Assembly (NCBI RefSeq): GCF_030055425.1 | Contig: NZ_JASFYE010000003.1 | Span: forward strand, 65,350 to 129,349 | Direction of reading: 5' to 3' | From: Methanothermobacter sp. | Lineage (GTDB): Archaea > Methanobacteriota > Methanobacteria > Methanobacteriales > Methanothermobacteraceae | Length of the DNA stretch: 64,000 nt | Notes under the pieces: model-generated | Told to the model about the DNA's origin: nothing | Database searches by the model: none | Seen by the model: only the letters and a program-made list of their open reading frames with translations | In this document: positions 1-9,657 of the stretch, piece after piece | How positions within the stretch are numbered: the first letter of the stretch is position 1 | Layout: each line of letters opens with the position of its first letter | Made by a program: the position numbers and the translations under genes

Positions 1-63
1 ATCTTACCTGGGATCGGTGGTTCACTGAGAAGCAGACGGATAATCCTGCAGAAACCATGTTAA
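1..63 (+). CDS. possible 3' end of an upstream gene (partial)
   Basis: Frame 1 is open from the first base of the window to a TAA at 61-63, giving a 20-residue basic tail that ends in SRRIILQKPC. It lies upstream of the Csl4 promoter and in the same direction. Twenty codons are too few to name a family. The basic Arg-rich end would fit the C-terminus of an RNA-modifying enzyme, but that is only a guess. Confidence 0.3.
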   Translation: MLPGIGGSLRSRRIILQKPC

Positions 64-122
64 CATCTTACAGCCATACGCTGTGAGTAACGATCGATCC
101 TCAACTTATCATACAAAAAGCA

Positions 123-130
123 TATATATA
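123..130 (+). promoter_or_regulatory. TATA box for the Csl4-RpoL operon
   Basis: TATATATA lies about 65 bases before the Csl4 start codon and is preceded by an A-rich stretch that could act as BRE. It is the only good TATA element upstream of the long co-directional block that follows, so it is the likely entry promoter of that block. The assignment is by sequence only. Confidence 0.5.
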
Positions 131-195
131 ATCAGAAAGTAATCATAACCCACTGTAACTATGAGGTATTGTTTTTACCTTCAAGAGGTGAATGG

Positions 196-765
196 ATGAA
201 AGTTAAATCTGGGGACATCGTTTTTCCCGGAGACTTTTTAGCTGTAAGTGAAGAGGTGCTCCCCTCAGAGGGGACCTACGACGACGATGGAGAAATAAAG
301 TCCCTTGTTGTTGGAGAGGTGGCAAGGGATGATAGGAATAAGAGCATAAAGGTAATCTCAAAGTTCAGCACACCACCCGTCCTCAGGACAGGCTCAAGGG
401 TCATTGGAGAGGTAATAGATGTGAGGGGCCAGAGAGCCCTTGTGAGGATACACAGCATCAAGGGTAACAGGAGGGCCCTTGCAACCTACTTTGTTGGGGG
501 CGTCCATGTCTCACAGGCAAAGAAGGGCTACCTCTCTAAACTCACAGAGGCCTTCCGGATAGGGGATATAGTGGAGGCAAGGGTTACAAAGGTTATGGGC
601 CTTGATGGTATAGACCTCCAGACATCCTCCCGTGACCTGGGTGTCATAAAGGCCATGTGCACAAGGTGCAGGCACTTCATGGAGATTAACGGCAGGGACG
701 AGGTGAGGTGTCCCAACTGTGAAAACAGGGAAAAAAGGAAACTATCAGCGAATTATGAAGGTTAA
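196..765 (+). CDS. csl4: exosome RNA-binding subunit Csl4
   Basis: 189 residues. Csl4 is a cap subunit of the archaeal exosome; it binds RNA and feeds it to the Rrp41/Rrp42 ring for 3'-5' decay or tailing. An N-terminal segment with the KVKSGDIVFPGD motif (residues 1-45) is followed by an S1-type OB domain (about 55-130) and a C-terminal zinc ribbon (CTRCRHF and CPNC) typical of archaeal Csl4. I chose ATG 196 over an upstream TTG at 169 because AGAGGTGA at 184-191 sits at proper spacing. rpoL follows after 13 bases, so transcription and RNA-decay functions are linked in one operon. Confidence 0.93.
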   Translation: MKVKSGDIVFPGDFLAVSEEVLPSEGTYDDDGEIKSLVVGEVARDDRNKSIKVISKFSTPPVLRTGSRVIGEVIDVRGQRALVRIHSIKGNRRALATYFVGGVHVSQAKKGYLSKLTEAFRIGDIVEARVTKVMGLDGIDLQTSSRDLGVIKAMCTRCRHFMEINGRDEVRCPNCENREKRKLSANYEG

Positions 766-778
766 GGGGTAATGAAAA

Positions 779-1036
779 ATGGAATTCATTCTTAACAAGA
801 GATATGAAATGGAGATAGTGTTCGAGGGCGAAACACACACCCTCTGCAATGTACTGAGGAGCATACTGATGGAGGATGAAACCGTTAAGGCCGCGGCCTA
901 CTCCATCGACCACCCAATAGTGGGGGAACCACAGCTTTACATAAGGGCAAGGAGCCCCAAGAAATCACTCATTAAGGCAGCAGGGACTCTAATTGAGAGA
1001 TGCGATGAGTTCAGGTCACTCATAGAGTCAGCCTAA
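779..1036 (+). CDS. rpoL: DNA-directed RNA polymerase subunit L
   Basis: 85 residues, the usual length for archaeal RpoL, which dimerises with RpoD to nucleate RNA polymerase assembly (counterpart of eukaryotic Rpb11 and part of bacterial alpha). The diagnostic segment [14 protein letters not shown] near residues 17-30 and [13 protein letters not shown] near 44-56 are both present. An ATG at 772 is in another frame and dies quickly. The gene is 13 bases behind csl4 and 8 bases ahead of the DUF99 gene. Confidence 0.95.
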   Translation: MEFILNKRYEMEIVFEGETHTLCNVLRSILMEDETVKAAAYSIDHPIVGEPQLYIRARSPKKSLIKAAGTLIERCDEFRSLIESA

Positions 1037-1044
1037 CTATTTTT

Positions 1045-1644
1045 ATGGAGAACCGTAATTTCAGGCAGATAAAATCTGAGATAAGGATTCTCGGGATAGA
1101 TGATGCCCCATTCACACCAAGAAGTGACGAGCACGTGCTCCTGGTGGGCACAGTCTTCAGGGGAGGGCAATGGCTTGATGGGGTCCTCACAACGAAGATA
1201 AGGGTGGATGGGGATGATGCCACAGAGAAGATAGTTGAAATGGTGAATGGCTCAAGGCACCTCAACCAGCTGAGGGTTATAATGCTGGATGGCCTTACCT
1301 TCGGCGGCTTCAACGTGGCGGATATAAATGAGATATCCTCAAGAACCGGACTCCCTGTCATAGTGGTTGTACGCAAATACCCTGACCTTGAGAGGATAAG
1401 GAGAGCCCTGAAGCACAGATTCCCTGACTGGGAGAAGAGGTGGCAGATGATAGAGGACGCCGGGGAGATCCACAGGGTAGAATCCACCGATGTGGTCTAC
1501 ATACAGACTGCCGGTATAGACCCGGAGGATGCAGCTGAGATTGTGAGGCTCTCAACGACCAGAAGTTCCATTCCCGAGCCCCTCCGGGCGGCACATATCA
1601 TTGCATCAGGGGTTAAACTTGGCGAGTCAAGGGGCAGCGCATGA
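1045..1644 (+). CDS. DUF99 / UPF0215 protein, possible DNA-repair endonuclease
   Basis: 199 residues matching the archaeal DUF99 family: an early ILGIDDAPF block, LVGTVFRGG near 32-40, and [16 protein letters not shown] near 78-93. The family has an RNase H-like/endonuclease V-like fold, and I recall it being linked to cleavage at deoxyuridine ('endonuclease dU'), though I hold that name with moderate confidence. The acidic residues D19/D20 and D82 are candidates for metal binding by fold analogy. No strong ribosome binding site precedes the ATG, so it may depend on coupling to rpoL 8 bases upstream. Its place near PCNA and an endonuclease Q-like gene supports a repair role. Confidence 0.8.
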   Translation: MENRNFRQIKSEIRILGIDDAPFTPRSDEHVLLVGTVFRGGQWLDGVLTTKIRVDGDDATEKIVEMVNGSRHLNQLRVIMLDGLTFGGFNVADINEISSRTGLPVIVVVRKYPDLERIRRALKHRFPDWEKRWQMIEDAGEIHRVESTDVVYIQTAGIDPEDAAEIVRLSTTRSSIPEPLRAAHIIASGVKLGESRGSA

Positions 1645-1653
1645 GGTATTGAT

Positions 1654-2073
1654 ATGAGGGCACCACTGCTCACAGTTGATGTGATAATAAGGTTATCAGA
1701 GGACACCCTGGTACTTGTAAGAAGGGGAAAACCCCCATATGAGGGTTCATGGGCCATTCCAGGAGGATTCGTTGAATACGGGGAAACAGTGGAGGAAGCC
1801 GCAAGGAGGGAGGCCCTTGAGGAGACAGGACTTGAGGTGGAACTGGAGGGACTTCTTGGCGTATACTCGGACCCCTCAAGGGATCCCAGGGGGCACACCG
1901 TAAGCATCTGCTTCACCGCAGCTGCTTCAGGAAGACCTGTTGGAGGATCCGATGCTGCCGAAGCCAGGGTATTCCATATTGATGATATACCCTATGATAA
2001 CCTTGCATTTGACCATTCACGGATACTTGATGACTTCATAAAATCCATTAGAAACCAGAATGGAGTAAATTAA
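1654..2073 (+). CDS. Nudix hydrolase
   Basis: 139 residues. Residues 37-59 carry a complete Nudix box (GG, then E, then REALEETGL), the Mg-binding site that hydrolyses nucleoside diphosphate-X compounds. The proline-rich region and IPGGFVEYGET resemble archaeal ADP-ribose pyrophosphatases, but substrate cannot be settled from the box alone; 8-oxo-dGTP sanitation is an alternative. GAGGTATT lies just before the ATG. It is 9 bases behind DUF99, and a stretch with poly-T/A follows before the TFS gene, which may have its own promoter. Confidence 0.88.
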   Translation: MRAPLLTVDVIIRLSEDTLVLVRRGKPPYEGSWAIPGGFVEYGETVEEAARREALEETGLEVELEGLLGVYSDPSRDPRGHTVSICFTAAASGRPVGGSDAAEARVFHIDDIPYDNLAFDHSRILDDFIKSIRNQNGVN

Positions 2074-2151
2074 ATCAAAAAAATTATAAGTGTCATTGCA
2101 GAAAAATTTTAAAAATCAAAAAATTTAGTTTCTCTTATCAGGAGGAAGAAA

Positions 2152-2466
2152 ATGGAGTTCTGTCCCAGGTGCGGAGCTGTAATGTTTCCTGCGAAGGGAA
2201 AATTCAGCTGTCAGTGTGGCTATGAAAAGGATATCACAGATAAACTCAAGGACAAATACAACTTTTCAGAGGAAGTTGAATCAAAGGACAACGTCATATT
2301 CACAGGAGATGATGTGAGCACACTACCAACAACAAGGGTGGAATGCCCAAAATGCGGTAACATGGAGGCATTCTGGTGGCTGCAGCAGACAAGAAGGGCT
2401 GATGAATCTGAAACAAGGTTCTTCAGGTGCACCCGCTGCAAGTACACCTGGAGGGAATACGATTGA
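2152..2466 (+). CDS. transcription factor S (TFS)
   Basis: 104 residues. TFS is the archaeal transcript-cleavage factor that rescues backtracked RNA polymerase, equivalent to TFIIS and Rpb9. Two zinc ribbons are visible: C4, C7, C20, C22 in the N-terminal ribbon and C65, C68, C93, C96 in the C-terminal one. The catalytic acidic pair D84-E85 in RRADESET is intact, so it should be a cleavage-competent TFS, not an inactive paralog. AGGAGGAAGAA directly precedes the start, and an AT-rich stretch at 2073-2130 may hold a promoter. Confidence 0.95.
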   Translation: MEFCPRCGAVMFPAKGKFSCQCGYEKDITDKLKDKYNFSEEVESKDNVIFTGDDVSTLPTTRVECPKCGNMEAFWWLQQTRRADESETRFFRCTRCKYTWREYD

Positions 2467-2514
2467 GGCATGAAGTGCTCTGCTTTAGATTCTGAAGATT
2501 GAGGACGGTTCACG

Positions 2515-2943
2515 ATGAGCACCGAAAAAACCGGAACCAAGGATTCCGGAACTGAAAGCAAGGAGAAATCAGGGGAACTCAATTCCCTGAAGGGTTTCAT
2601 ATCGAGGATAAGGGAAGAAATCCAGAAGGATGAATCTGATCATGGATTCCCGGTGACACTGATAATAAGGTACCGGGATGAAATAGTCAGGTACTCAGCA
2701 ATGGCCCTTGGAGCGGTCCTTATAATCGCAGGAATAATCGCAATTATCGGTTCATCAGAGAGGGTTGTGGATAATGTTGTCTCAGGTGAGAACACGGTCA
2801 TTGCAGCATTCCTCATACTCACAGGTCTCCTGCTGCTGGGTGCCTCGATGGTACAGAGCATCGTAGGCAGGACCCCCCTTGAAAGGTTCTATAAACAGGT
2901 TAAGAGTGCTGAAACAGGGGAAGAGGAAAAAGAGGAAGAATAG
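2515..2943 (+). CDS. membrane protein of unknown function between TFS and PCNA
   Basis: 142 residues, no family recognised. The first 55 residues are hydrophilic, rich in K/E/S/T. Two hydrophobic helices follow at about 60-80 (AMALGAVLIIAGIIAIIG) and 95-115 (VIAAFLILTGLLLLGASM), and the tail is very acidic (GEEEKEEE). This gives a two-pass membrane protein with both termini probably cytoplasmic. Its place between transcription factor S and PCNA, in the same direction, is suggestive but gives no function. Confidence 0.75.
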   Translation: MSTEKTGTKDSGTESKEKSGELNSLKGFISRIREEIQKDESDHGFPVTLIIRYRDEIVRYSAMALGAVLIIAGIIAIIGSSERVVDNVVSGENTVIAAFLILTGLLLLGASMVQSIVGRTPLERFYKQVKSAETGEEEKEEE

Positions 2944-2994
2944 TATATAAAGAATGACCCCAATATCTAGCTATATAGGATAAGGAGGACGAAA

Positions 2995-3729
2995 ATGTTC
3001 AAGGCAGAATTGAATGATCCTAACATTTTAAGGACGAGCTTCGATGCCATATCATCCATCGTTGATGAGGTTCAGATACAGATCAGTGCCGAAGGCCTGC
3101 GTCTCGACGCCCTTGACAGGTCCCACATCACATACGTGCACCTTGAACTGAAATCTGAACTCTTCGATGAATACGTCTGCGATGAACCAGAGAAGATAAA
3201 CGTGGATACAGAGGAACTCATGAAGGTCCTCAAGAGGGCCAAGGCAAACGACAGGGTTATACTCTCAACCGATGAGGGGAACCTTATAGTCCAGTTTGAG
3301 GGAGAGGCCGTAAGGACCTTCAAGATAAGGCTGATTGACATTGAATATGAAACCCCAAGTCCTCCTGAAATCCAGTATGAGAACGAATTTGAGGTGCCAT
3401 TCCAGCTCCTCAAGGACTCAATAGCAGATATAGACATATTCTCCGATAAGATAACATTCCGTGTTGATGAGGATCGCTTCATGGCATCTGCCGAGGGAGA
3501 ATTCGGAGACGCCGAGATAGAATATCTCCATGGTGAAAAAATAAGTAAACCTGCAAGGAGTGTTTACTCACTTGACAAGATAAAGGAGATGCTCAAGGCC
3601 GATAAGTTCAGTGAGACAGCAATCATCAACCTTGGAGATGACATGCCCCTTAAACTAACACTAAAGATGGCCAGCAATGAGGGAGAGCTGAGCTTCCTCC
3701 TTGCTCCAAGAATCGAGGCAGAGGAATAA
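2995..3729 (+). CDS. pcn: DNA polymerase sliding clamp (PCNA)
   Basis: 244 residues, the standard PCNA length. It forms the homotrimeric ring that tethers polymerases, ligase and nucleases to DNA. The start [20 protein letters not shown], the [14 protein letters not shown] block near 38-51 and the C-terminal [12 protein letters not shown] region are characteristic. The C-terminal segment is where PIP-box clients dock. AAGGAGGACGAAA precedes the ATG. The GINS gene starts 13 bases downstream, so clamp and helicase-accessory protein are co-expressed. Confidence 0.97.
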   Translation: MFKAELNDPNILRTSFDAISSIVDEVQIQISAEGLRLDALDRSHITYVHLELKSELFDEYVCDEPEKINVDTEELMKVLKRAKANDRVILSTDEGNLIVQFEGEAVRTFKIRLIDIEYETPSPPEIQYENEFEVPFQLLKDSIADIDIFSDKITFRVDEDRFMASAEGEFGDAEIEYLHGEKISKPARSVYSLDKIKEMLKADKFSETAIINLGDDMPLKLTLKMASNEGELSFLLAPRIEAEE

Positions 3730-3742
3730 CTGCTGGTGAGGA

Positions 3743-4423
3743 ATGGGGTTGGACGAATTCTTTCAGAAACTGAGGAGGATTCAGAAAAAGGAGAGAACTG
3801 AAAGCGGTCTTGCAAGGGTTGGTGATGACTTCTATGAGAGGGTCCACAGCTACCTTGAGGATCTCCTCGAGGCGGTTGGAAACGACCCCTTTGCAAAGGA
3901 ACACTACCTTATAAGGGACACCCAGAGGATAGCCACCGAGATCTGCGAGAGAAGGGAGCACAAGATAACAGACAGTGCAGTGATGAACGTCCAGAGGTCA
4001 TACCACCTGTTCAACGGGAAACCCCAGTTTGACCTCCAGGATACAACCCCCCTCAACATGACCCCCGAGGAGGAGGAACTCTACTTTTCACTTATAGAGA
4101 CCCTGAGGGAATTCAGGGAGAAAATAATTCCTTCGATAGAACTTGATAAAGAGAAGGAACCCCGTGTAGAACCTGAAATTATCCAGAAGCGGAAGGAAAA
4201 AAATTCCAGCCACCGGGAACCTGAAACCAGGGCCAATGGACTGGATGATAAGGGAGGGGACATTGAGACTGTGCTGATATTTGAGGAGGTGCCTGCAAGA
4301 ATAATGGGGGTCGATGAAAAAATTTACGGCCCATTTCGACCGCAGGACATTGTTACACTCCCATCGCTCAATGCAGATGTGTTTATAAATGCAAGGAAGG
4401 GCAGGAGGATAAGGTACTCATAA
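3743..4423 (+). CDS. archaeal GINS subunit (Gins51 type)
   Basis: 226 residues. GINS binds MCM and GAN/RecJ in the archaeal CMG-like replicative helicase. Residues 1-130 are helical (FFQKLRRIQKKER, then helices with ITDSAVMNVQRSYHLF) and match the GINS A domain. A charged linker at about 135-175 leads to a C-terminal beta-rich B domain (VLIFEEVPARIMGVD, then LPSLNADVFINARKGRRI). An A-then-B order is that of Gins51/Sld5-Psf1. GGTGAGGA sits just before the ATG. Position right after PCNA strengthens the call; sequence conservation in this family is low. Confidence 0.85.
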   Translation: MGLDEFFQKLRRIQKKERTESGLARVGDDFYERVHSYLEDLLEAVGNDPFAKEHYLIRDTQRIATEICERREHKITDSAVMNVQRSYHLFNGKPQFDLQDTTPLNMTPEEEELYFSLIETLREFREKIIPSIELDKEKEPRVEPEIIQKRKEKNSSHREPETRANGLDDKGGDIETVLIFEEVPARIMGVDEKIYGPFRPQDIVTLPSLNADVFINARKGRRIRYS

Positions 4424-4474
4424 ATACCATTCTCCTGGCACATTTCTGTCTGTCTGAAAGGTTCCATACAAAGG

Positions 4475-4482
4475 TATAAATA
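4475..4482 (+). promoter_or_regulatory. TATA box for the L44e-S27e-aIF2alpha operon
   Basis: TATAAATA lies about 90 bases before the L44e start in the 142-base gap after the GINS gene, preceded by purine-rich AAAGG. A second AT-rich element (CAGTATAAAAAAAG near 4501-4515) is closer and could also serve. A GAGGTGATT ribosome binding site at 4551-4559 completes the leader. Confidence 0.45.
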
Positions 4483-4565
4483 GAGATTTGAGATATACTA
4501 ACCCAGTATAAAAAAAGTTCCAGTTATTTTAAAGGCTTACTTTTTCACTTAAGAGGTGATTAGAT

Positions 4566-4844
4566 ATGAAGATTCCCAAGGAAAGAAGAACTTACTGTCC
4601 AAACTGTAGAAAGCACACAGTTCACGAGGTACTTGAATCAAAGAGAAGAAAGGCAAGTGAACTCAAATGGGGTCAGAGGCAGTTCAGACGTGTAACAGCC
4701 GGTTACAGGGGTTACCCACGTCCACTCCCCTCAGGTAACAAACCCGTCAAGAAACTTGACCTCAGGCTCAAATGCAAGGAATGTGGAAAATCACACATCA
4801 AGAAAAGGTCCTTCAGGGCTGGAAGAGTTGAATTTGTAGCCTAG
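4566..4844 (+). CDS. rpl44e: 50S ribosomal protein L44e
   Basis: 92 residues, full length. L44e (eL42) lies at the E-site of the large subunit. Zinc ligands are visible as CPNC near residues 11-14 and CKEC near 72-75, and the central [20 protein letters not shown] stretch is the conserved basic loop. It heads a translation operon with S27e (14 bases on), aIF2-alpha and Nop10, an order widely conserved in Euryarchaeota. Confidence 0.97.
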   Translation: MKIPKERRTYCPNCRKHTVHEVLESKRRKASELKWGQRQFRRVTAGYRGYPRPLPSGNKPVKKLDLRLKCKECGKSHIKKRSFRAGRVEFVA

Positions 4845-4858
4845 GGGTGATATGTGTG

Positions 4859-5038
4859 ATGTTCTACAATACGAAAGGTAATTTTCTCCGGGTTAAATGC
4901 ATGGACTGTGGAAACCAGCAGGTGGTCTTTGACAGGGCAGCCTCATACGTCCAGTGTATAATCTGCGGTAAAACACTTGTTGAGCCAACAGGAGGAAAAT
5001 CAAAGATCAAAGCCCAGATTCTAGAGGTCCTGGATTAA
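4859..5038 (+). CDS. rps27e: 30S ribosomal protein S27e
   Basis: 59 residues. Small zinc-ribbon protein of the small subunit, with CMDC and CIIC cysteine pairs and the LRVKC...QQVVFDRA...[13 protein letters not shown] pattern of the family. GTG codons at 4847 and 4856 and ATG 4859 are all in frame; I chose ATG 4859 because GGGGTGA at 4845-4851 spaces well to it and it gives the usual length. Confidence 0.95.
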   Translation: MFYNTKGNFLRVKCMDCGNQQVVFDRAASYVQCIICGKTLVEPTGGKSKIKAQILEVLD

Positions 5039-5052
5039 TCTAGGTGTTTTTC

Positions 5053-5832
5053 ATGGTAAGAAGAAAAAATGAATGGCCTGAAGAGGGTGAACTGGTGGTT
5101 GGGACCGTTCACAAGGTCCTCAACTACGGCGCCTTCGCAACCCTGGAGGAATATCCAGGGAAGGAGGCTTTCATTCACATATCCGAGGTATCCTCTGGAT
5201 GGGTTAAGAATATAAGGGACTTCGTAAGGGAAAACCAGAAGATAGTCGCCAGGGTCCTCCGTGTGAACCCCAGGAAGGGGCACGTGGATGTTTCCATGAA
5301 GAGGATAAGGGAGGACCAGCGTACAAAGAAGATCCAGGCCTGGAAGATAGAGCAGAAGGCTGAAAAGTTCCTTGAACTGGCAGCAAAGGACCTGGGAAAG
5401 GACCTTGACACAGCCTATGAGGAGGTCGGATACGAACTCATGGACATATTCGGCGACCTCTACGGTGCATTTGAAACCGCTGCAGAGGAGGGTGAAAAGG
5501 CACTTCTGGAGGAGGGAGTCCCAGAGGACTGGGCCGCTGCCATAACAGAGGTGGCCAAACGTAACATAACACCCCCCGAGGTTCAGATCACAGGATATGT
5601 TGATATAAAGTCCTATGCACCCAACGGTGTTGAAATAATCAGGAAGGCCCTTAAATCCGCCCAGGATGAGGGCATAACCGTCCAGGCCGTCGGGGCCCCC
5701 AGGTACAGGCTGATAGTGAAATCAACAGATTACCTCAAGGCCGAGAAACAGCTCAAGGAAGCGGCCCAGAGGTGCATAGATATAGTGGAAAAAGAGGGTG
5801 GAGAGGGAGAATTCCTCCGTGAACTGACATGA
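5053..5832 (+). CDS. eif2a: translation initiation factor aIF2, alpha subunit
   Basis: 259 residues. The alpha subunit of heterotrimeric aIF2, which carries initiator tRNA-Met to the small subunit. Three regions are visible: an S1/OB domain (about 10-85, with [21 protein letters not shown]), a helical middle domain (about 90-175) and an alpha-beta domain (about 180-255, [26 protein letters not shown]) that contacts the gamma subunit. ATG 5053 is preferred to GTG 5044 because TAGGTG at 5041-5046 is then a ribosome binding site. Its stop overlaps the ATG of nop10. Confidence 0.96.
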   Translation: MVRRKNEWPEEGELVVGTVHKVLNYGAFATLEEYPGKEAFIHISEVSSGWVKNIRDFVRENQKIVARVLRVNPRKGHVDVSMKRIREDQRTKKIQAWKIEQKAEKFLELAAKDLGKDLDTAYEEVGYELMDIFGDLYGAFETAAEEGEKALLEEGVPEDWAAAITEVAKRNITPPEVQITGYVDIKSYAPNGVEIIRKALKSAQDEGITVQAVGAPRYRLIVKSTDYLKAEKQLKEAAQRCIDIVEKEGGEGEFLRELT

Positions 5833-5993
5833 AGATGAGAAGATGCCGTTCATGCATGGAGTACACCCTTAGGGATGTATGCCCCCGCTGCGGCGGATCA
5901 ACAGGGGTTGTTTATCCCCCAAAATTTTCCCCTGAGGACAGGTATGGCGAATACCGGAGAAGACTCAAAAGAGAGGTTTTACTTGAGAAGTAG
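5829..5993 (+). CDS. nop10: H/ACA RNP component Nop10
   Basis: 54 residues. Nop10 stabilises Cbf5 in H/ACA ribonucleoproteins that convert uridine to pseudouridine in rRNA. The zinc ribbon cysteines are C6, C9, C18 and C21, followed by the family signature [18 protein letters not shown] near residues 31-48. The ATG overlaps the aIF2-alpha stop (ATGA) and the TAG shares its last base with an in-frame GTG of the next gene, so translation of the three is probably coupled. Confidence 0.95.
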   Translation: MKMRRCRSCMEYTLRDVCPRCGGSTGVVYPPKFSPEDRYGEYRRRLKREVLLEK

Positions 5994-6004
5994 TGGTGAA
6001 TAAA

Positions 6005-6778
6005 ATGAGGGAAACAACCATAAACATTCTGGAGGATGTTGAACTTTCCAGCCCGGTTTTCATTGAGGCGCTTCCAGGGATAGGGCATGTCGGGAAACTC
6101 GCCGCTGACCATATAATTGATGAACTCCAGGCGGTCAGGTTCGCTGAACTCTACTCTCCATCATTCCCACCACAGGTTCTGGTAGATGAGAATGGCATAG
6201 TTGAACCCATGAAGAACGAGTTTTACTACCTCAGGGAGGCTGGTGAGGATAAAAGGGATTATATAATACTTGTTGGAAACACCCAGGGCCTTTCACCTGA
6301 GGGCCAGTATGAGATCTGCGGTATGATACTCGACTTTGTTGAGGGCTACGGTGTTGAAAGAATATACACCCTTGGGGGACTTGCAACCGGCCAGCCTGTT
6401 GATAAGGCAAGGGTTTACGGTGCGGCCACGGATATGGAACTTGCTGAGAGCCTTAAAGAGCATGATGTTATCCTTCGCTCTGCCGATGGAGGTATAATAG
6501 GTGCATCGGGACTGCTCCTTGGAATGGGAAGGATGAGGGGTATGCGTGGAGTTTGCCTCATGGGTGAAACACCAGGCTACTTCATAGATGCGGAGGCTGC
6601 AAGGGCGCTTCTTGAGGTGCTCCTTGAGATGACAAAGCTCCAGGTTGACCTTGAGAAACTCGAGGAGCGTGCAGAGGAGACACGGAAGATGATCTCCAGG
6701 GCCCAGCAGATGGAGCAGGAGATGATTGACAGGATGAATCTCAAGCCCGGCGAGGAGGACCTCCGTTACATAGGATGA
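6005..6778 (+). CDS. PAC2-family protein (proteasome assembly chaperone-like)
   Basis: 257 residues. The PAC2 family fold resembles eukaryotic proteasome assembly chaperone 2 and a nucleoside phosphorylase. The glycine-rich motif [15 protein letters not shown] lies near residues 24-38, [19 protein letters not shown] near 123-141 and [24 protein letters not shown] further on. The last 50 residues form a long charged helix ([20 protein letters not shown]), likely coiled coil. ATG 6005 is preferred to GTG 5993 because GTGGTGA falls at ribosome-binding spacing. Archaeal function is not established. Confidence 0.85.
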   Translation: MRETTINILEDVELSSPVFIEALPGIGHVGKLAADHIIDELQAVRFAELYSPSFPPQVLVDENGIVEPMKNEFYYLREAGEDKRDYIILVGNTQGLSPEGQYEICGMILDFVEGYGVERIYTLGGLATGQPVDKARVYGAATDMELAESLKEHDVILRSADGGIIGASGLLLGMGRMRGMRGVCLMGETPGYFIDAEAARALLEVLLEMTKLQVDLEKLEERAEETRKMISRAQQMEQEMIDRMNLKPGEEDLRYIG

Positions 6779-6806
6779 TTCTCAATTATTTTTTCTGGCT
6801 GATTAA

Positions 6807-7967
6807 ATGATTTTAAATGCCGATCTACATATACACAGCTGTTTTTCAAGGGCAACATCCCGTAACATGGTCATTGAGACAATAGCGCCCCAGGCAAAAC
6901 TCAAGGGCCTCCATATCGTGGGAACAGGGGACGCATTCCACCCCGGCTGGAGAAAAATCATTGAGGAATCCACTGAATACGCAGGGGATGGTGTGTATGC
7001 GCGGGATGAGTGCAGCTTCATAATAACCGCGGAGGTTGAGGACTCAAGGAGGATTCACCACCTCATAATACTCCCATCCCTGGAGGCTGCAGAGGAGATG
7101 GGGGAGAGGATGCCCTCAACCAGCAGCTCAGATGGAAGGCCCAGGGTGCGGATGAACGGGGCCCAGATACTTGAAATGGTACATGAATACGATGGTATCG
7201 CTGGTCCTGCACATGCCTTCACCCCCTGGACCAGCATGTACAAATCATATGACAGCTACATGGACTGCTACGGAAAAAGGCCGGATTTCCTTGAACTGGG
7301 ACTCTCTGCGGACACTGAAATGGCAGATAAGATATCTGAACTTGCAGACATACCCTTCCTAACGAATTCAGATGCCCATTCACCCTGGCCCCACAGGCTT
7401 GGGAGGGAATTCAACCAGCTTGAAATGGATGACGTATCCTTCACATCCCTCAAAAGGTCAATCAGAAAGTGCAGGATCAGGGCAAACTATGGCCTGGACC
7501 CCCGCCTTGGAAAGTACCATATGACTGCCTGTACAAGGTGCTACAGAATTTACAGCCCTGAAGAGGCACTTCAGATGAAGATGAAATGCCCCTGCGGAGG
7601 CAGGATCAAGAAGGGGGTTGACTACAGGATCTATGAACTTTCAACCTGGGATGAGCCACACCATCCACCACACAGGCCGCCGTATGTCCATATCATGCCC
7701 CTTGCAGAGATAATAGGGATGAAGTATGGTAAGGGTGTCACAACAAAGTTCGTGCAGGGCATCTGGGAGGGCCTTGTGGGGGAGTTCGGGACAGAGATCG
7801 ATGTTCTTCTTAGCGCCCCCATTGAGGATATTGGAAGGATCGATGCCGGTGTTGCGGTGGCAGTTGAGGCCTTCAGGGAGGGTTCACTCACCGTGATACC
7901 AGGTGGCGGGGGTAAATATGGTGAGATAAGGTTCCCTGCCGAGACACTTGACGCATACTTCAGGTAA
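6807..7967 (+). CDS. endonuclease Q-like PHP-domain protein
   Basis: 386 residues. EndoQ of Thermococcales cleaves DNA 5' to deoxyuridine, hypoxanthine and AP sites. This protein has the same plan: an N-terminal PHP metal site (DLHIHS at 6-11, GD at 41-42, H136, and NSDAHS with D189 and H191), a zinc ribbon (C242, C245, C261, C263) and a C-terminal helix-hairpin-rich DNA-binding region ([26 protein letters not shown]). It closely fits the TIGR00375 family, to which EndoQ belongs. The alternative is a generic PHP phosphoesterase, less likely given the zinc ribbon and the replication genes upstream. Confidence 0.82.
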   Translation: MILNADLHIHSCFSRATSRNMVIETIAPQAKLKGLHIVGTGDAFHPGWRKIIEESTEYAGDGVYARDECSFIITAEVEDSRRIHHLIILPSLEAAEEMGERMPSTSSSDGRPRVRMNGAQILEMVHEYDGIAGPAHAFTPWTSMYKSYDSYMDCYGKRPDFLELGLSADTEMADKISELADIPFLTNSDAHSPWPHRLGREFNQLEMDDVSFTSLKRSIRKCRIRANYGLDPRLGKYHMTACTRCYRIYSPEEALQMKMKCPCGGRIKKGVDYRIYELSTWDEPHHPPHRPPYVHIMPLAEIIGMKYGKGVTTKFVQGIWEGLVGEFGTEIDVLLSAPIEDIGRIDAGVAVAVEAFREGSLTVIPGGGGKYGEIRFPAETLDAYFR

Positions 7968-8047
7968 ATTTATAATCAACGGAAAATGACTTTTTATTTA
8001 AAAGCTACCTTTATAAGTCAACCCTTAAAATCAGAATAGAAAATGTG

Positions 8048-8124
<77 letters not shown>

Positions 8125-8143
8125 CTCCGTACTCACCTGTTTT

Positions 8144-8221
<78 letters not shown>

Positions 8222-8266
8222 TACCAAAAGAGTAAAAAGATATTGGATCTCTTCATATATAAACTT

Positions 8267-8980
8267 TTACATGTATATGGGTGTTTCTGCCTCCCCCTGA
8301 ACGGTCTCTGCGAGCTTCTTGAGGCGTGACTCGATGGCCTGGGCCTCCTGTAGGAGTGGCTCGGGGTTAACATTTGTACCCAGCATCTCGTTTAGAACCT
8401 CAACAACACTTGCAGCGGCCCTGGGATCGGGGTAGGGGTTGAGTATCTCTGCAAAGAGGCATGAGGCAGGTATATCCTTAACAGCGCACCTTGTAAGCAG
8501 TGTCCCTGAAATACCGTTGAGGTTACCGAAGGGGACTATGGGTATTCCGAGATCTGCGAGTCTCTGGATGACCTCCTGACTGTTACCTGCACCTGCAACC
8601 GGCTGTGACTTTTCACGGACAACCATGCTGTTGAAGGTTATGAGTTCCCTGCTGTTGTTGCGGGTCATCCAGTCCACAATTGCGTTTGTCATGTCATAGA
8701 CCACTGCAGGCGGAAGGATGAAATCCGATAGGAAGAGCACTATCCCATCCCCCTCATATATCCTGAAGGGGTGTATTGCGACCCCCTTGTAGAGAACCGC
8801 AAGTGGAGGGAAGTACTTGGAGTCAATGTACCCTATCTCCTTCATTTTGAGGTCCTCAACAAGTAACCATCCCAGGATGTTACCTATTAATCCCACACCA
8901 GGGGAGCCCTCAAGGACAACGGCATCCTCAACATCCTCCGCATAAATTGTACAGCATTCGGTTTCTGTTTTTATCATCAT
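8267..8980 (-). CDS. second PAC2-family protein
   Basis: 237 residues. It shares the PAC2 plan with the protein at 6005: [20 protein letters not shown] near 27-46 as the glycine-rich motif, a middle segment [17 protein letters not shown], a later [14 protein letters not shown], and a charged C-terminal helix ([20 protein letters not shown]). It is a distant paralog, not a recent copy. Its ATG overlaps the stop of the secreted protein gene at 8977, so the two are translationally coupled and may act together. Function unknown. Confidence 0.8.
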   Translation of the reverse strand: MMIKTETECCTIYAEDVEDAVVLEGSPGVGLIGNILGWLLVEDLKMKEIGYIDSKYFPPLAVLYKGVAIHPFRIYEGDGIVLFLSDFILPPAVVYDMTNAIVDWMTRNNSRELITFNSMVVREKSQPVAGAGNSQEVIQRLADLGIPIVPFGNLNGISGTLLTRCAVKDIPASCLFAEILNPYPDPRAAASVVEVLNEMLGTNVNPEPLLQEAQAIESRLKKLAETVQGEAETPIYM

Positions 8981-9417
8981 GGCGCACCACCAGCCCCTCC
9001 AAGGTTTTCGCCTGTGATGGGGTCAATGTAGATCTCCCCAACGGCCTGGCCGTTAATCTCTACGGGCACAATGTAAACCCTTTTACCGTTTAACGTGACA
9101 AGCCTTGGGGTCCCTGCAGTGGCACCCTCCTGTTTTATGTACTTCTGCGCGATGCTCTTGGCCTCTGAAGATGAGATCTTCACATTCATATCTGAAGCCC
9201 CACCTGAACCTGAACCACTGCCACCCTGAGATGATGTGGTTGAGGGGGATTCACTGTGGACGCTTGACTCACCCTGCTGTGGCCCCTGGCTCTGACCGCC
9301 CTGGGGGTTGGTGAACTTCCACAGTGTTTCGGAATTCTGACTCACCTGATAACCTGCTGCAACAGCTCCAATTATCAGGACTATTGCCACTGATGCTAGG
9401 ATCTTTGAGTTTATCAT
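8977..9417 (-). CDS. secreted or membrane-anchored PepSY-like protein
   Basis: 146 residues. A hydrophobic N-terminal anchor or signal ([22 protein letters not shown]) is followed by a Gly/Ser/Gln-rich linker (about 35-80), low in complexity, and a C-terminal module (about 80-146: [41 protein letters not shown]) that resembles one PepSY repeat, a domain usually outside the membrane. ATG 9417 has GAAGGTGA upstream; an earlier in-frame start would put 17 polar residues before the signal. The ACT-like overlap with the PAC2 gene suggests a functional pair. Confidence 0.7.
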   Translation of the reverse strand: MINSKILASVAIVLIIGAVAAGYQVSQNSETLWKFTNPQGGQSQGPQQGESSVHSESPSTTSSQGGSGSGSGGASDMNVKISSSEAKSIAQKYIKQEGATAGTPRLVTLNGKRVYIVPVEINGQAVGEIYIDPITGENLGGAGGAP

Positions 9418-9554
9418 CAACTCACCTTCTCGCGTGTTTGACAGCACATATGGACTATGTGGGTACATATATAAATAAATATTCAGTATTACTGAATGAA
9501 AAATTAATATTATAAAGTAGATTTTCTACTAATAATAATTCACTTACAACATAA

Positions 9555-9562
9555 TATAAATA
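9555..9562 (+). promoter_or_regulatory. candidate TATA box for frhADGB
   Basis: TATAAATA lies about 96 bases before the TTG start of frhA, inside a 240-base AT-rich divergent region shared with the PepSY-like gene. Other elements nearby (TTATAACATTTAAA near 9590-9605, TTATAATATTG near 9609) could also be promoter or operator sites. The region is unusually AT-rich even for this genome, as expected for a strongly expressed, regulated operon. Confidence 0.35.
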
Positions 9563-9657
9563 GTTTTCACTTTTTTTATAATTGAAAAACTTATAACATT
9601 TAAAAATAGTTATAATATTGAAGGTTTTTTGAACTTTAAAAACAAGAGGTGATACAT

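Noticed and set aside
8267-8980. Recent duplication of the PAC2 gene at 6005
   Set aside because: The two share only family motifs and overall design; the sequences are far apart, so they are ancient paralogs.
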